NCBI RefSeq assembly: GCF_025398315.1
Contig: NZ_JAODOQ010000001.1
Location: 3,596,001-3,660,000 of the forward strand
From: Shewanella phaeophyticola
GTDB lineage: Bacteria > Pseudomonadota > Gammaproteobacteria > Enterobacterales > Shewanellaceae
Direction: 5' to 3'
DNA: 64,000 nucleotides
How positions within the stretch are numbered: the stretch's first letter is position 1; the number at the start of each line of letters is the position of its first letter. The position numbers and the translations under genes were made by a program. Shown piece after piece: positions 40,050 through 50,824 of the stretch. The notes below the pieces were generated by a model. The model worked only from the letters and a program-made list of their open reading frames with translations. It did no database searches and was not told where the DNA came from.

Positions 40050-40073
40050 AGCCGTTTGGACGTCTATATGTCC
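40050..40073. promoter_or_regulatory. MetJ operator upstream of metF
   Basis: Three consecutive 8-mers, AGCCGTTT, GGACGTCT and ATATGTCC, of which the second and third resemble the MetJ consensus AGACGTCT. The weaker first one recurs in the same position at the metB-metJ region. Repression by MetJ with S-adenosylmethionine is the expected control. Confidence 0.75.
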
Positions 40074-40223
40074 ATATACTAGTTTAACTGCATCTTAAGT
40101 CAAGCTAAAAAAACAGCAATAGAACAAATTAACTTAGCGCATAGTGTTACGGCTAAAAAGTCTTTAAAAATGGCAACAGTGTTTAAGGTTATCAATCGGC
40201 CAATCGAATTTTGCAACACAGAC

Positions 40224-40247
40224 AAAAAAAGCGACCCTGGGTCGCTT
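40224..40247 (-). terminator. Terminator after the VOC gene
   Basis: Read leftward, AGCGAC and its complement pair around CCAGG and are followed by seven T. Confidence 0.8.
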
Positions 40248-40274
40248 ATAAACGCTACAAATAAGATTTTGATA

Positions 40275-40763
40275 TTACTCGTAATCTGAAGCGTAAGTTT
40301 CTTCATAAGTATGCGAGTAAAACTCAAATAAGTTTCCAAATGGATCTTCTAGGTACACCATTTTTGCAGGCTTGTTATCATCTTCTGGGTGGTAGCGCAT
40401 AATGTCCATACGCACCTTGCCGCCATACTGTTCAGTGCGTGCAATGGCCCCTTCAAAGTCATCTGTTTGCAAACAAAAGTGGAAGATACCAAGACGCGTA
40501 AAGTCAACGTTGTGTCGTTCTTGACGATCGATCATTTCAAATAATTCAACACCAATACCGTCTGTTGTCACTAAATGCGCAATGTTAAAGCCTTTAAAAC
40601 CTTCACCAAACACGGCAACACACATTTTACCAATGGCCGTTTTGCGCTCTTCTAGCACCTTGGTATTACCCATGACCACTCGCAACCCTAGCGCTTTGGT
40701 ATAAAACTCAACGGCTTTATCCATATCGCCAACCATCAAACCTACGTGATTCATTTTCATCAT
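40275..40763 (-). CDS. VOC-family (glyoxalase/bleomycin-resistance type) protein
   Basis: A 162-residue vicinal-oxygen-chelate protein. The first motif is NHVGLMVGDMDKAVEFYTKA, the second is GIFHFCLQTDDFEGAI, and the end is VYLEDPFGNLFEFYSH. The histidines at NHV and FHF with the acidic GVELFEM and LFEFY residues form a candidate metal site. Members include lyases and dioxygenases; the substrate is not known. It is leftward with its own terminator. Confidence 0.85.
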   Translation of the reverse strand: MMKMNHVGLMVGDMDKAVEFYTKALGLRVVMGNTKVLEERKTAIGKMCVAVFGEGFKGFNIAHLVTTDGIGVELFEMIDRQERHNVDFTRLGIFHFCLQTDDFEGAIARTEQYGGKVRMDIMRYHPEDDNKPAKMVYLEDPFGNLFEFYSHTYEETYASDYE

Positions 40764-40977
40764 TCGCTCCTAAAAAACATTAGTGATTAATTCGTCATTT
40801 GTTTCGATGGAATAATCTTACGGCGAACAAGTTATCAATAAAAATTATCAAATTTTATTGTATTAATAACTATGGGTTATTATTGAGCTTTATTCTGCTG
40901 CTAAGCTCAGCAATAAAGAGAGAATGTGAACGACAATAAAGCGTACACAAGCTATTAAGTGGTGACGTGTGGAAAGG

Positions 40978-41568
40978 TTATTCATGACTCCGTCTTTCAA
41001 TGTCGAGCTCAATTAATAATGCACAATGAGCGTCATTTGCCGCATACTTTTTCTGGTGATCATGTAGAGGGAATATTGACCAATTTGATTGTTGTGCACT
41101 TTTAGATAGCCGTTGATTAAAAAACATCGCGACCGCAACTCTAGCGCCAACACGTTGCTTAACTTGGGCAAAACGCATCACTTTTGACGAAAGCTCCTCT
41201 GTATTAACTAACGTAATACCAAATTTTCTCAAGAGTATTTTTCTATCTTCTTTTAAACCAAAGCCCACCTTTTTTATCATAGGATCCGATAGTATTTGAG
41301 CAATGTCAGTAAAGTGTTCATAAAACTGAGTAGGAAATAAAAACACTTTGGATTGAGTGGCGATTTGAATTAAATGAGGTCCATTACTGACCTCACCTTT
41401 TATAAAACAGGGTTTGCTCTCGGTATCAAAGCCTAAACAGGAGTGCTTTTTTAACTCAGCTATGGCACTAATTGCGTCAGCTTTGTTTGTAATAACGATG
41501 ATATTCTCAAGCGCAATACCGTCATAAAGCGGTAAATCTCGAATTTGCGCCTTTGTTGGCCGTTGCAT
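40978..41568 (-). CDS. 3'-5' exonuclease domain protein
   Basis: A 196-residue RNase D/WRN-type 3'-5' exonuclease. Motif I is LGFDTESKP, motif II is near VGFGLKEDRKILLRKFG, and motif III is YAANDAHCALLIEL, giving the DEDDy residues. No HRDC or helicase domain is present. Likely a DNA or RNA exonuclease. It is a single leftward gene, downstream of metL after the terminator. Confidence 0.85.
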   Translation of the reverse strand: MQRPTKAQIRDLPLYDGIALENIIVITNKADAISAIAELKKHSCLGFDTESKPCFIKGEVSNGPHLIQIATQSKVFLFPTQFYEHFTDIAQILSDPMIKKVGFGLKEDRKILLRKFGITLVNTEELSSKVMRFAQVKQRVGARVAVAMFFNQRLSKSAQQSNWSIFPLHDHQKKYAANDAHCALLIELDIERRSHE

Positions 41569-41611
41569 TGGATATCCTTTAAATACAAAACTGCACTAAT
41601 AATAAAAGACA

Positions 41612-41640
41612 AAAAAAAGACCATGTAACATGGTCTTTTC
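41612..41640 (-). terminator. Terminator after metL
   Basis: AAAAGACCATG and its complement pair around TAA; read leftward it is followed by a T-run. Confidence 0.9.
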
Positions 41641-41647
41641 AGTCAAC

Positions 41648-44041
41648 TTACTCTTGCAGTAAGTCTTTACAAATATGCACTAGGTCAGACTGAACCGCTG
41701 CTGCGGTCACCTCACGTCCAGCACCTGGACCGCGAATAATCAACGGGTTACCTTGATAAAACGCGCTGCGAATAACAAACACATTATCGCCTGGCGTTAA
41801 ATTGGCATAAGGATGATTATTGTCTACCCATTGTAACCCGACTTCGGCTTGCAGTTTACCCTCAACGTTGTCTAACGAGGCGACGTAACGCAGCACCTTA
41901 TCTTGTTCAGCGGCGGCAGTAAATTGCTGTAATAAATCATCATCTAATTCACTGATACGCCCTAAAAAGTCATTTAACGACAACTCTGCTAACGCTTTAG
42001 GCACCAATGAATTAAGCGCAATGTCATCTAACTCAACGGCTAGGCCAATTTCACGGGCTAAAATAAGCAACTTACGTTGCATATCACGGCCAGATAAATC
42101 ATCACGAGGATCGGGTTCTGTAATCCCTAATCCACGCGCTTCAAGCACTAATTCAGAAAACGGTTTAGTGCCATCATAGTTTTCAAATAACCAACATAAG
42201 GTGCCAGAAAAAATCCCGCCCACAGCTTCAATGGTATCACCGCTGTTACGTAAATCGTTTAATGCATGTTGAATCGGCAAGCCTGCACCGCAGCTGGCAT
42301 TATAACGCCAAAATAGCCGACGGTTACTCAGCTGCTGCTTTAACTCTCGGTAAAATGGCAATGGTCAGAGCCTGCTAGTTTATTGGCGCTCACTACATGA
42401 ATACCGCGGGCAAATAACTCAGGGTACTGCAAAGTTAAGCTGGCACTAGCACTAATATCTAACGCCACTATTTCATCGCAAGCTAACAGGGCTAGTTGTT
42501 CAAATAACGACTCATAATCCCAAGCAGTGGCATGTGATTGATAATCTTGCTGCCAGTTATTGAGGTCGATACCATCGTTGGCAATCAGGGCTTTTTGCGA
42601 GCCGACCACCCCAATAAGCTCAACTGATGCTTCTAATTCACGGTCAAGTGTTGGGCTTGCACGTTTAAATAAATCTATCCATGCTTCGCCAATATTGCCC
42701 GCCCCCAATAACAACACGCCAATGCGCATTCTTGGACTCAGCACAACGGCGATGCACCTTTTGCGTTAATAAACTGACTTGGGCTTGTGGCACTAATGTC
42801 ACTAAGCTAAGAGAATCTTGATAAACCGGTTTAGCATCGCGACTTAATAACCGTGCAAAACTGCGTCTAAAATGATGCGCATCAGCACTGACTAACGCCA
42901 CTAACCCCAAATCAGATTGTATGGTTAATTCTTCGATTGCCCATTCATCGCGATATTGATTTAACACCGCTTGAACCTGCTTTTGGCTTTCTAAAGTAAA
43001 GGCCAGCTCAACTTTATGTTGAGCAAGTTCCCAATATGCCAATGGGGTTAAACCTGCCGCACGTAATACCTCAAATAGTGGCGCTATGTTGCTGTTCATT
43101 TTAAAGCTAAATAGCAGCACTTCATTTAAGTTGGTCACTACTGGCGCACTGGCAGATGAGCTCAAAGGCGCAATCAAGGTAAAGTCGGTGTGTGATGCAT
43201 AGCTTGAACGCACCGCCAGACTGACTTCGGTATTAAACAAAGGCTGTAAAGTACGAGAGTGCAAAACAGGTGAACCTAAACGCGCAAGACGATCGGCTTC
43301 AGCTAAAGACATGCTTTTAAGTAATTTGGCGTCATTGATTTTATTAGGGTCGGCGTTAAATACCCCTTCAACATCGGTCCAAATCGTAACGCGATCAATG
43401 TCGGCTAGGCTAGCGATTAAAGTGGCACTAAAGTCAGAGCCATTACGGCCTAACAATAAGGTATCACCATGACGGTTAGCGCAAATAAATCCTGTTATCA
43501 CTAAACGCTCTTGTGGGTGAAGCGCCAGTATAGCTTGCACTTTCTCGCGCGACTCTGGCACTAAAATATTCGGAACTGCGCCCTCTTCGGCAACTAAAAT
43601 AGAACAGGCATCGACATGAGATGCCGCTACGCCTGTTTCACGCAATAGCGCGGCCATTAAACGTGCTGACCAACGTTCACCAAAACTCACAACCTGATTT
43701 AATTGATATTCGTTGTGGTGTTGTAACGACAATAAGCTGACTAATTGAGAGCGATCTGTCGACAAACGCTCACGTAAATCACGCGCTTGCTCATTCGACA
43801 ATAACTGCTCAATCAGGGTTTGCTGGTAACTAATTAATACTTGCAGTTCTTCCTGCCAAAGTTGGCCGCTGTCACGCAAACTGAGTAATTTATATAAGAA
43901 GTTAGTGGTTTTACCGGCAGCCGACACCACCACAAGATCATCACTGTTACCGTGGGTCAATAAAATATGGGCAACACGGCGATAACAATCAGCATCCGCT
44001 AAACTAGAACCACCAAACTTATGTAAATGACCTCGCGCCAT
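41648..44041 (-). pseudogene. metL: Bifunctional aspartokinase/homoserine dehydrogenase II, two frameshifts
   Basis: A two-domain enzyme that phosphorylates aspartate and reduces aspartate semialdehyde to homoserine, on the way to methionine. The kinase part has HKFGGSSLADADCYRR and GRNGSDFSATLIASL. The dehydrogenase part has IGVLLLGAGNIGEAWIDLF, ISGIFSGTLCWLFENYDG-like text (GGIFSGTLCWLF here) and EPDPRDDLSGRDMQRKL. Two lesions divide it: near 42722-42732 (after CAESKN) and at 42363-42366, where GACC read as GGGCC restores LAGSGPLPFYRELKQQL. The repaired protein has about 797 residues, close to the 810 of E. coli. It follows metB by about 105 bases in the same direction. Confidence 0.94.
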
Positions 44042-44146
44042 TACGCACTCCTTAAAACAACTACGACTTTTTTGCGGCTGCTATTTTACTTTATTTAACG
44101 AAAACTACAGCTAACATAAACGTAAATTAAGCTAATTAAACCCAGA

Positions 44147-45316
44147 TTAAGATGATTTAATTGCTGCTACTGCGGCTAAACCTGCTTTAATATCAGTAAC
44201 TAAATCATCAGCATCTTCAATACCGACAGATAGTCTCAATAAAGTGTCTTTAATACCAGCCTCTTGGCGTGCTTTAGCATCCATTGCTCTGTGAGTCATG
44301 GTGGCCGGAACGGCGACTAAACTTTCCACTCCGCCTAAACTTTCAGCAACACTGAATAAAGACAAGGCTTGTAAAAATGCCACAACTTCAGCCTCGCCGC
44401 CTTTTAACTCAAAACTTAACATAGCGCCAAAGCCTTGTTGCTGTTTTGCAGCGATTTCGTGACCTGGATGGTCTTTTAAACCTGGGTAATACACTTTGGC
44501 CACTAGGTCGCTAGTGTTAAGTAACTCAACGATTTTTTGTGCATTACGTTGATGTTCACGGATGCGTACAGCCAGGGTGCGTAAACCACGCAAGGTTAAA
44601 TAGCTGTCAAATGCCGAACCAGTTAATCCAAGGGTGTTTGACCACCAATGTAATAGTTCACCTAATTCAGGGTCTTTAGCCACCACCGCACCACCTACCA
44701 CATCACTATGGCCGTTAATGTATTTGGTGGTTGAATGAATAACGATATCAGCACCTAACAATAAAGGTTGCTGTAAAATTGGCGATAAAAAGGTGTTATC
44801 AACTGTCACTAGCGCACCAGCAGCTTGGCAAGCACGGCTCACGGCTTCAATATCAACCACGCGTAATAACGGATTAGAGGGTGTCTCTAACCACACCATT
44901 TTGGGCTTTTGCGCAATGGCTTTATTTAAAGCCTCTGCATCTGTTTGATCGACAACCAATAATTTAAATTGGCCTTTTTTGGCTAAATTGGTAAATAAAC
45001 GGTAACTGCCGCCGTAACAATCGTGCGGCACAACCAATAAATCATCAGGCCCAAGTAAACTGGTCGCCAGTGTAATGGCAGCCATACCCGTGCATGTCAC
45101 CACACCAGTGGTACCTTGTTCTAGCTGAGACAGCGCGTCACCTAAAATGTTACGTGTAGGATTACCCGAACGGCTATAGTCAAATTCACGCGGATTTTTA
45201 TGGCCATCAAATGAATAATTGGTTGATAAATAAATCGGTGGTACCACAGCTCCGTGTTGTGTGTCTGATTCAATACCTTGGCGAACGGCCAATGTGGCGC
45301 TTTGATGCTTAGTCAT
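44147..45316 (-). CDS. metB: Cystathionine gamma-synthase
   Basis: A 389-residue PLP enzyme that condenses O-succinylhomoserine with cysteine in methionine synthesis. The start has AGGAGT-type spacing. Family strings: YDYSRSGNPTRN-like (FDYSRSGNPTRNIL), CTGMAAI, YGGSYRLF, VDNTFLSP, and the PLP lysine in HSTTKYINGHSDVVGG. Length is normal. Only the metB/metL order and MetJ sites decide metB over metC. It is divergent from metJ with the operator between. Confidence 0.94.
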   Translation of the reverse strand: MTKHQSATLAVRQGIESDTQHGAVVPPIYLSTNYSFDGHKNPREFDYSRSGNPTRNILGDALSQLEQGTTGVVTCTGMAAITLATSLLGPDDLLVVPHDCYGGSYRLFTNLAKKGQFKLLVVDQTDAEALNKAIAQKPKMVWLETPSNPLLRVVDIEAVSRACQAAGALVTVDNTFLSPILQQPLLLGADIVIHSTTKYINGHSDVVGGAVVAKDPELGELLHWWSNTLGLTGSAFDSYLTLRGLRTLAVRIREHQRNAQKIVELLNTSDLVAKVYYPGLKDHPGHEIAAKQQQGFGAMLSFELKGGEAEVVAFLQALSLFSVAESLGGVESLVAVPATMTHRAMDAKARQEAGIKDTLLRLSVGIEDADDLVTDIKAGLAAVAAIKSS

Positions 45317-45351
45317 AATGACTCCTAAAAAATTTCACAAACACACAAAGT

Positions 45352-45421
45352 AGATGTCTAGACGTCCAAATTTACCTAAGACACTGGCATTCGTCAACCA
45401 ATATCAGCCGTTTAGACGTCT
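45352..45421. promoter_or_regulatory. MetJ operator between metB and metJ
   Basis: AGATGTCT and AGACGTCC are adjacent at 45352-45367, and AGCCGTTT followed by a perfect AGACGTCT lies at 45406-45421. MetJ binds tandem 8-mers of this type. Both divergent genes are expected to be repressed by MetJ with S-adenosylmethionine. Confidence 0.85.
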
Positions 45422-45528
45422 AAACATAAAGAAATCTATTTGCATTCATCACTAAATAGTAGCAATAATTTGACTAGAGATTGTAAGGGGTTAAAATCTG
45501 CCCCGTATTTATCGTTAAGGGTAAGTTA

Positions 45529-45843
45529 ATGACTGAGTGGAATGGCGAATATATTAGCCCATATGCCGAGCATGGCAAAAAAAATGAGCAAGTAAAAAAG
45601 ATTACGGTTTCTATCCCTTTAAAAGTATTAAAAGTACTAACCGATGAGCGCACTCGTCGTCAGATAAACAATCTGCGACATGCAACTAACAGTGAACTGC
45701 TATGCGAAGCTTTTTTGCATGCATACACAGGACAACCATTACCTAATGACGGCGACTTATCAAAAGATGAGCCTGACAGCATTCCAAGTGAAGCGAAAAA
45801 GTTAATGGATGAAATGGGTATCGAGTGGGAAGACATGGAATAA
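45529..45843 (+). CDS. metJ: Methionine regulon repressor MetJ
   Basis: A 104-residue ribbon-helix-helix repressor that binds MET boxes with S-adenosylmethionine. The start [20 protein letters not shown] and the DNA-contacting strand [19 protein letters not shown] are almost standard, and the [20 protein letters not shown] segment is typical. Length matches E. coli MetJ. It is divergent from metB, with operator sites between. Confidence 0.97.
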   Translation: MTEWNGEYISPYAEHGKKNEQVKKITVSIPLKVLKVLTDERTRRQINNLRHATNSELLCEAFLHAYTGQPLPNDGDLSKDEPDSIPSEAKKLMDEMGIEWEDME

Positions 45844-45912
45844 CTCACTGGCTTAATCAATAGACTTTGAAACGACCCTTTTAAGAAGTCGTGATGTTTT
45901 TATAGAGAAATT

Positions 45913-46653
45913 ATGATGTCACTTATCGATCCATCTACTTTGATATTGGCATCAGTTATCGTGTTTTTTGGCGCGCTAACCCAAAGCTTAATTGGCTTTG
46001 GGTTAGCCGTTGTTGCCAGCCCCCTTCTGTATATCGTTAGCCCCCAACTTGTGCCTGTTCCTATTGTGGTGATGGGTTTTGTTATTTCAGCCATGACGTT
46101 GTTTAGAGAACGCGGTCATCTGCAATTTAATGGTTTGCAATATGCGTTACTCGGACGGATCCCTGGTGGATTTGTAGGTGCGGGGTTATTAGTGTTTGCC
46201 CCGCAAGCCGTACTTGGATTGATAATCGCGGCGATTGTATATATTGCTGTTATCCTCAGCGTTTACAAAATTACCGCTCCCATTAACCGCATCAGCTTAT
46301 TTATTGCCGGCATATTTTCCGGTATTTTTGGTAATATCGCTGCGATTGGTGGTGCACCAATGGCCATTTTACTCGCCGGACAAGATGTCAATCAATTTAG
46401 GGCGGCATTGTCAGCCTTCTTTTTAATTAGTTCACTGATTGCTTTAGCTATTTTGGCGATTTTCGGTTTGGTTGAAGCACAACACCTATGGTTATCACTG
46501 ATGCTAATCCCGTCGATTGTTGGCGGCTATCTTGTATCAAGTTTGTTAATTAATCATATTGATAAAAATAAAACCCGCATTATTACTTTAGTGCTATGCA
46601 GCGTGAGCGCAACAGTCCTAGTGATAAAATCGTTGATGGCATTAATAAGTTAA
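45913..46653 (+). CDS. TauE/SafE-family sulfite or anion exporter
   Basis: A 246-residue inner-membrane protein with about eight hydrophobic segments. The first conserved string is FGALTQSLIGFGLAVVASPL and the second, repeated in the second half, is FGNIAAIGGAPMAILLAG, as in the two-repeat TauE/SafE fold. Members export sulfite, sulfoacetate or take up similar anions. Its place 70 bases after metJ and before the sulfur-cytochrome cluster makes a sulfur anion plausible, but this is inference. Confidence 0.85.
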   Translation: MMSLIDPSTLILASVIVFFGALTQSLIGFGLAVVASPLLYIVSPQLVPVPIVVMGFVISAMTLFRERGHLQFNGLQYALLGRIPGGFVGAGLLVFAPQAVLGLIIAAIVYIAVILSVYKITAPINRISLFIAGIFSGIFGNIAAIGGAPMAILLAGQDVNQFRAALSAFFLISSLIALAILAIFGLVEAQHLWLSLMLIPSIVGGYLVSSLLINHIDKNKTRIITLVLCSVSATVLVIKSLMALIS

Positions 46654-47119
46654 CCCCAAATTCATCTCTTTTTACACCTCAAAAAATATACGTTATACCT
46701 CTCTTACTGTTGTTGGTTGCTTTTTCATCAATCAATATGGCTCATTTGAAGCCGATTTGGTAGAGAGGGTGCATTCCATTAATCAGGATAAATAAGTGAT
46801 CAGAAATTGCAGCAAGCTAGTTGTTCTGCCTTCAAAATTTCTAATGACGTTATAAGCGATTTTAGCCAATAAGAATGATCACATTCTTGTGCTGATTGGT
46901 ATTAATCCGACCTATCAAGTATTCAGCCCGATTTGCAATAGATCTGTGTCACACAAGTTCATTAGATTTTTTCAATTAACTTTTTTTCAATTAGATTTTT
47001 CTCATGAATATGATCTACTTCAAGTTAACACTACCTACTTTTAGGTAACATTATTTACAGCAAAGACATAACTCCATATTGCTAAAGCACTACCTATAAA
47101 AAGCCCATAGAGGATAAAC
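46654..47119. other. Intergenic region upstream of the cytochrome cluster
   Basis: About 465 AT-rich bases. It must contain the promoter of the cytochrome-DUF3373-octaheme cluster. A short TGTGTCACA palindrome at about 46945 recalls part of a CRP site but lacks the normal spacing, so I do not call it. No RNA gene or open frame is supported. Confidence 0.4.
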
Positions 47120-47449
47120 ATGATGAAGACATATACAAAAGTTGGTATCGCAATCGCCATCGCATTATCTTTCGGTAGCCAGGCCATGGCAGCCGATGGT
47201 GGTAACCCGAAAAAAGGTAAACACCTATATAAAAAAGAATGTAAAGCCTGCCACAGTGCCGATAGTGAAGGTCCTGAACTGACTCCAATGGCAAAAACCA
47301 TGAGCCAATGGGATCGTTTCTTCTCTCGTGACAAGCACAAAGCCAAACCAGCCATTTTTGAGGCGCTGTCAGAACAAGAATTGAAAGACATTCAACAATT
47401 TTTGTATGACCACGCAGCCGATTCTGACCAGCCAGCCACCTGCGGCTAA
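47120..47449 (+). CDS. Small monoheme cytochrome c
   Basis: A 109-residue exported cytochrome. The signal peptide ends near SQAMAADGG. The single heme site is CKACH near residue 40, with HLYKKECKACHSADSEGPEL around it. The C-terminal FYDHAADS-type helix ends in CG. In Shewanella a similar monoheme cytochrome sits next to the octaheme tetrathionate reductase gene. It is the first gene of the cluster. Confidence 0.9.
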   Translation: MMKTYTKVGIAIAIALSFGSQAMAADGGNPKKGKHLYKKECKACHSADSEGPELTPMAKTMSQWDRFFSRDKHKAKPAIFEALSEQELKDIQQFLYDHAADSDQPATCG

Positions 47450-47598
47450 GTCAGTCAAACTGATCAACGTTTCGTCGTAAACGCCAGCATCAGCCAATAA
47501 TCAATGAAAAAAAACCAATGGGGCTTAGCCTCAGGGGATCTGACAACAAAAATTTGCCAAATTGATGATTTTTTTGGCAAATATGGGGGAGAAAAACC

Positions 47599-49310
47599 AT
47601 GAGAACACTTATCTCAATTCTCGTTGCCAACGCACTCTTTATGAGTGGTGCGAGTTTAGCTGCAGATAGCGATGTGCAAAAAATTGCCGAATTAGAAAAA
47701 CAGCTTGCCGAAATTACAGATGATTTAGATTACTTAAACTCACGAGTAGACAAAACCGAACGTCATAGCGCATTAGACCGAATCGAAATTACCGGTGACT
47801 TTAGAACCAAAATGCATTCATTGCATTATCAAAACGTCACCTGGAACCCAGCAATGAACGTTAACTTTAGCGACTTTGCCAGCAAAGCAATGGCCGGTGA
47901 CTTTGGTGACCCAAGCAGCGCAAGCTCACCTTTAGGGCAAATGATGGCCGCAAATCCTGACTTAGCCACAGCATTTCAAAGCGGCATGCTTCAAGGCGTA
48001 ATGCCAATGGTGCTCGCACCAAAAACGCAACAAGATATCGATAATGATATTTTTTATACCACTCGCCTTCGCTTAAACATCAACGCAAAAGTATGGGACA
48101 ACGTCAGCTTTGCAGGACGCTTAACCATGTTTAAAAGCTGGGGAGACTCTACCGGCGTTAAAGTTTTTGACTCTTGGAACTCGTTCACCATGGACGGTAC
48201 CAGCAGCGGAAGCACCAGTGGTGACGAACTCAAAGTTGAGCGCGCCTACTTTAACTGGAAAGACATCAACGGCAGCGGCGCTTATCTTTCTATCGGTCGT
48301 CGCCCATCAACCTACGGCCTACCAAGCCATTACCGTGAAAACGAACTCCGTGGCGGCACCCCATCAGGCCACTTAGTTAACTTTAACTTCGACGGTGCAA
48401 CTTTAGGTTACAACCTAAGCGACATCACAGGTATTGAAGGCCAAACCGTTCGTTTTTGTTACGGTCAAGGCTTTGAATCACAATACGGCAATGGCGAATT
48501 GTTTGGTGATATTGTCACCAAGGACACTCACTTAGGTGGATTTAACATCGACGTATTGAACGACGGTAACCACTTTGTGCAGTTAACGTTATTTGGTGCT
48601 AAAGATGTCAATGATGGGTTTACTGGCACCATGGCATTCCCATCACAGTTGGCAGGTATTTTTGCCCCAACCATGTACCAGGATATGCAAAAGTTTGACA
48701 ACTTTAACTTTGTCACCAGAGTCCAACCTAGTGATGTGATTGGTGACATGTATTTAGGCGGTTTAGGTTATGCCTATGAATCTGACGAAGACATGAAGTT
48801 TTTGCTTCTTTAGGTTGGACCCGTGCAGAGCCAAGCGGTAATGCAGGTATGTTTGGGGGTATGTTAAGCGATGCAGTGTTTGAAGCCGAGCTTAACAGCA
48901 CAGGAACTGAAATCATGATGGTTGCAGCTGAGGCAACCGACACGGATACCAAAGACGGTTACGGCGTGTATGTTGGAATGCAAATTCCAGCACCCTACGG
49001 CAAATTTGGTTTGGAATATAACTATGGTTCTAAATACTGGAGCCCGTTCACCCAAGCACAAGATGACCCAATCGGCAGTAAGTTAGCCACCCGCGGCCAT
49101 GTTGCCGAGGCGTACTACATCTTTGACATTAACCCAAGAATGTTCATCAAGTTAGCCGGTTTATATTACGACTATGAATACACAGGCAGTGGCTCACCCG
49201 TAGGTGCCCCGCAAAAAGTAGATGACGTAATGGCTGGCACTGCATACTCAATGTTGCCCGTAATCGACACCGCCTACGACCTTAATGCTTCATTGACTAT
49301 TAACTTCTAA
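47599..49310 (+). pseudogene. DUF3373 outer-membrane protein, one frameshift
   Basis: A large outer-membrane beta-barrel of about 570 residues. The signal peptide ends GASLAADSD, then a short coiled segment (LEKQLAEITDDLDYLNSRVDKTE) precedes the barrel. The family occurs with multiheme cytochromes in Shewanella and other metal- or sulfur-respiring bacteria. The frame breaks at 48799-48803: one T is missing from a T-run, and six T give DMKFFASLGWTRAEPSG and join the second part, which ends with the Phe-terminal strand LNASLTINF. It lies between the monoheme cytochrome and the octaheme gene. A role as an outer-membrane sleeve or porin for the neighbours is inference. Confidence 0.88.
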
Positions 49311-49353
49311 ACTTGGTCCCCCTGAGTGCAAGCTCAGGGGTAAGGACACTGAT

Positions 49354-50748
49354 AATGAGAATATTAACCTCAATGGCGGTATTACTGTTGTTAAGCAGTA
49401 GCGCACAAGCCGCCTTTAATCACAAAGACGTGTTGCAAGTGCCATTTGAAAATGGCCAGAAGTCACCACTCAATGTTTAACCTGCCATAAAGAACACGCC
49501 GAAGACTTTATGAAATCATCTCACTGGACATGGGAGCTAGAACAAGAATTACCCGGCCGTACCGTTAAGCGTGGTAAAAAGAACAGTATTAATAACTTTT
49601 GCGTGTCGATATCGGGTAACGAACCACGCTGTACCAGTTGTCATGCTGGCTACGGTTGGAAAGACTCAAATTTTGACTTTAACGACATGACCAAAGTGGA
49701 CTGCCTAGTGTGCCACGACACCACAGGGACATATGTTAAAGATCCTGGTGGCGCGGGGGAAGTGTTTGGAAAGGTCAACTTGCTCAGAGTGGCACAAAAT
49801 GTTGGAAGCCCCGTACGCGATAACTGCGGCAGTTGCCATTTTTACGGCGGCGGCGGTGATGCGGTTAAACATGGCGACTTAGACTCGTCAATGTCTTACC
49901 CTGATCGCGAAACCGATGTACACATGGACACCGACGGCAATGATTTTCAGTGCCAAGATTGCCACGTGACTGAAAAACATCAAATTAGCGGTAATGCCAT
50001 GGGCGTCTCACCAGGAGGCGAAACCAAAATTGGTTGTGTAAATTGTCATGACGGCGCACCGCATCAAAACAAAAAGCTCAACACCCATACCGCCACAGTG
50101 GCATGTCAAACGTGTCATATTCCATCATTTGCAAAAGTGGAACCCACCAAAATGCATTGGGACTGGTCGGCAGCAGGTCAAGACCTTGAAGATACTACTG
50201 ATGAAAATGGCAAGCACACCTTTAACAAAAAGAAAGGCAGCTTTGTATGGCAAAAGGATGTTCCACCACAATATGCCTGGTTTAATGGTAACGCCGATGC
50301 CTACATGGCAGGCGATAAAATTGACCCAACTAAAACGGTAAAACTGGCTTACCCATTAGGCGACATTAACGACCCTAAAGCCAAGATTTATCCTTTTAAA
50401 GTGCATACTGGTAAGCAAATTTACGACTCAGAGTTGAATATTTTACTGACACCAAAAACTTATGGTGAAGGTGGATATTGGGATAAATTTGACTGGGACC
50501 TAGCTGCCAGATTAGGGATGGAAGCCAACCCAACTATGGTAGAAAAAGGCCTTAAATACAGCGGTAAACATGGCTTTGTTTCTACTGAAATGTGGTGGCG
50601 TATCAACCATATGGTTACGCCAAAAGACAAAGCATTACAATGTAATGACTGTCATAACAAAGGCGAGCGCTTAGACTGGAAAGCCCTAGGTTACGATGGC
50701 GACCCCATGAAAAACCGCAAAGGAGCTAAACACGCTAAAGCTGAGTAA
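49354..50748 (+). pseudogene. Octaheme tetrathionate reductase-type cytochrome c, one frameshift
   Basis: A periplasmic octaheme cytochrome. The start at 49354 follows AAGGACACT, and the signal peptide ends SSSAQAAFN. Eight CXXCH sites are present: CLTCH, CTSCH, CLVCH, CGSCH, CQDCH, CVNCH, CQTCH and CNDCH, the first near residue 39 and the last near 445. The Shewanella enzyme reduces tetrathionate, and in vitro nitrite and hydroxylamine. At 49454-49457 GGCC read as GGGCC gives FENGPEVTTQCLTCHKEH and joins the two frames. Length about 464 residues, normal. The DUF3373 gene ends 43 bases upstream, so the three genes form one unit, and a terminator follows. Confidence 0.93.
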
Positions 50749-50775
50749 CTGATAAAATAGCGATTATTAGAAACC

Positions 50776-50809
50776 AAACCGCCATCGACTTATCGATGGC
50801 GGTTTTTTT
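50776..50809 (+). terminator. Terminator after the octaheme gene
   Basis: AAACCGCCATCGA and its complement pair around CTTA, followed by seven T. Confidence 0.93.
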
Positions 50810-50824
50810 GTACATATATCGCGT

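Noticed and set aside
46940-46960. CRP-type site upstream of the cytochrome cluster
   Set aside because: TGTGTCACA has the half sites too close for the normal CRP spacing.
47041-47391. Leftward open frame across the monoheme cytochrome
   Set aside because: It is a shadow of the cytochrome gene, which has a signal peptide and a heme site in the opposite strand.
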